Positions 63,504 through 64,000 of a stretch of DNA of 64,000 nt are shown here, piece after piece; position 1 is the first letter of the stretch; each line of letters opens with the position of its first letter. The DNA lies in assembly GCF_026342035.1 (NCBI RefSeq), contig NZ_JAPENM010000001.1, positions 724,043 to 788,042 of the forward strand. Reading direction: 5' to 3'. Origin of the DNA: Aldersonia sp. NBC_00410. Its GTDB lineage: Bacteria > Actinomycetota > Actinomycetes > Mycobacteriales > Mycobacteriaceae. The translations under genes and the position numbers were made by a program. Under the pieces are notes generated by a model. It worked only from the letters and a program-made list of their open reading frames with translations. It ran no database searches and was not told the DNA's origin.

Positions 63504-64000
63504 ATGGCTGCCACCCGCGGGAAGCCCCCATCGGTCGAGCTCGAGGTGGGCGAGCGCACCGTCCGCATCTCGAACCCGGATCGCGTCTACTTCCCCGCTT
63601 CCGGGCTGACCAAGCTCGATCTCGTGCAGTACTACCTTTCCGTCGGTGACGGCATCGTCCGGGCTCTGCGCGAACGACCCTGCATGCTGCACCGCTTTCC
63701 GGAGGGACTCGCGGGTGAGAAGGTGCACCAGAAGCGGCTGCCGCGCGGCGCGCCCGACTGGGTCGAGACCGTGCGAGTGCATTTCCCGCGCTACAACCGC
63801 ACGGCCGACGAACTGTGCGTCACCGAACTCGCCAGCGTGATCTGGGCGGTGCAGATGTCCACCGTCGAGTTCCATCCGTGGAACTCGCGCCGGGCCAACA
63901 CCGAACGCCCCGACGAGTGGCGCATCGACCTCGACCCGATGCCCGACTGCCCGTTCGACCGCGTCCGGCGCGCTGTCTCATGTCGCGCAACGAGGTGCTC
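63504..64000 (+). CDS. LigD-type DNA polymerase/primase domain protein, partial
   Basis: About 165 N-terminal residues of a polymerase domain related to the NHEJ ligase LigD and its stand-alone homologues: ISNPDRVYFPASGLTKLDLVQYY, MLHRFPEGLAGEKVHQKRLP, ELASVIWAVQMSTVEFHPWNSR and the catalytic acidic pair in RIDLDPMPDCPFDRVR. It makes short RNA/DNA patches during end joining. The ATG at 63504 is the first in frame. The final ~12 codons (RAVSCRATRCS) do not resemble the family, where a VAHEVL-like helix is expected; a frameshift or sequence error near the window end is possible. Confidence 0.85.
   Translation, partial: MAATRGKPPSVELEVGERTVRISNPDRVYFPASGLTKLDLVQYYLSVGDGIVRALRERPCMLHRFPEGLAGEKVHQKRLPRGAPDWVETVRVHFPRYNRTADELCVTELASVIWAVQMSTVEFHPWNSRRANTERPDEWRIDLDPMPDCPFDRVRRAVSCRATRC

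Overview
The window is high-GC (about two thirds G+C) actinobacterial DNA from a mycolic-acid-containing member of the Mycobacteriales. Nocardia is the best fit, with Rhodococcus or Gordonia as alternatives. The evidence is a complete arabinogalactan/mycolate assembly cluster laid out like the pks13-to-glf region of Mycobacterium tuberculosis, orphan PE/PPE/EspG genes, DUF3558 lipoproteins, an IdeR iron box, and serS, pheA and Rv3835/Rv3836-like neighbours. No rRNA, tRNA, CRISPR array, prophage or insertion sequence was recognised. Genus and functions rest on sequence reading and family knowledge; no database search was run.

1-17250 (minus strand): cell-envelope cluster. Glf makes UDP-galactofuranose and GlfT2 polymerises galactan. 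The PAP2 phosphatase and UbiA make the decaprenyl-phosphoryl arabinose precursor, and AftB caps arabinan. Three Ag85-type mycolyltransferases (one with LGFP repeats), a DUF732 lipoprotein, the cutinase-like Culp6, an F420-type oxidoreductase, FadD32 and the N-terminus of Pks13 follow. Many genes overlap by 4 nt, so they are probably co-transcribed.

17251-27284: small accessory genes (MerR/TipAS regulator, membrane endonuclease/phosphatase, TetR with P450, and an acyl-ACP desaturase divergent from the P450), then a divergent pair of secreted wall proteins (SpoIID/LytB domain and PGRP/LGFP amidase) and a HAD phosphatase.

27356-40539: an oligopeptide ABC importer operon, a GntR regulator with a sterol-desaturase-like membrane enzyme, a secreted CocE-like hydrolase, a dispanin-like membrane protein, and an oxidoreductase pair divergent from an IclR regulator.

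40619-43900: two tandem PlsC acyltransferases and a Rieske/metallo-beta-lactamase fusion.

43905-51104: the most novel-looking region. A PPE-like protein, an EspG chaperone and a tandemly duplicated two-gene cassette (helical protein with a YxxxD type VII signal plus a DUF3558 lipoprotein) lie between two paralogous membrane-anchored HEYGHH metallopeptidases. A second orphan PE-PPE-EspG operon is at 56216-58585.

51105-64000: a 35-codon peptide gene, an MFS gene with an apparent in-frame stop near its start, serS, ankyrin, septum-formation and zincin genes, a short lower-GC island with a gene remnant, an ArsR/CDF metal-efflux pair, the phosphatase-pheA pair, an iron-boxed DUF2470 gene, and the start of a LigD-type polymerase-domain gene.

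Two families of structured interspersed repeat (around 11.6, 17.3, 17.6 and 40.6 kb) cut across this layout, in places inside reading frames.
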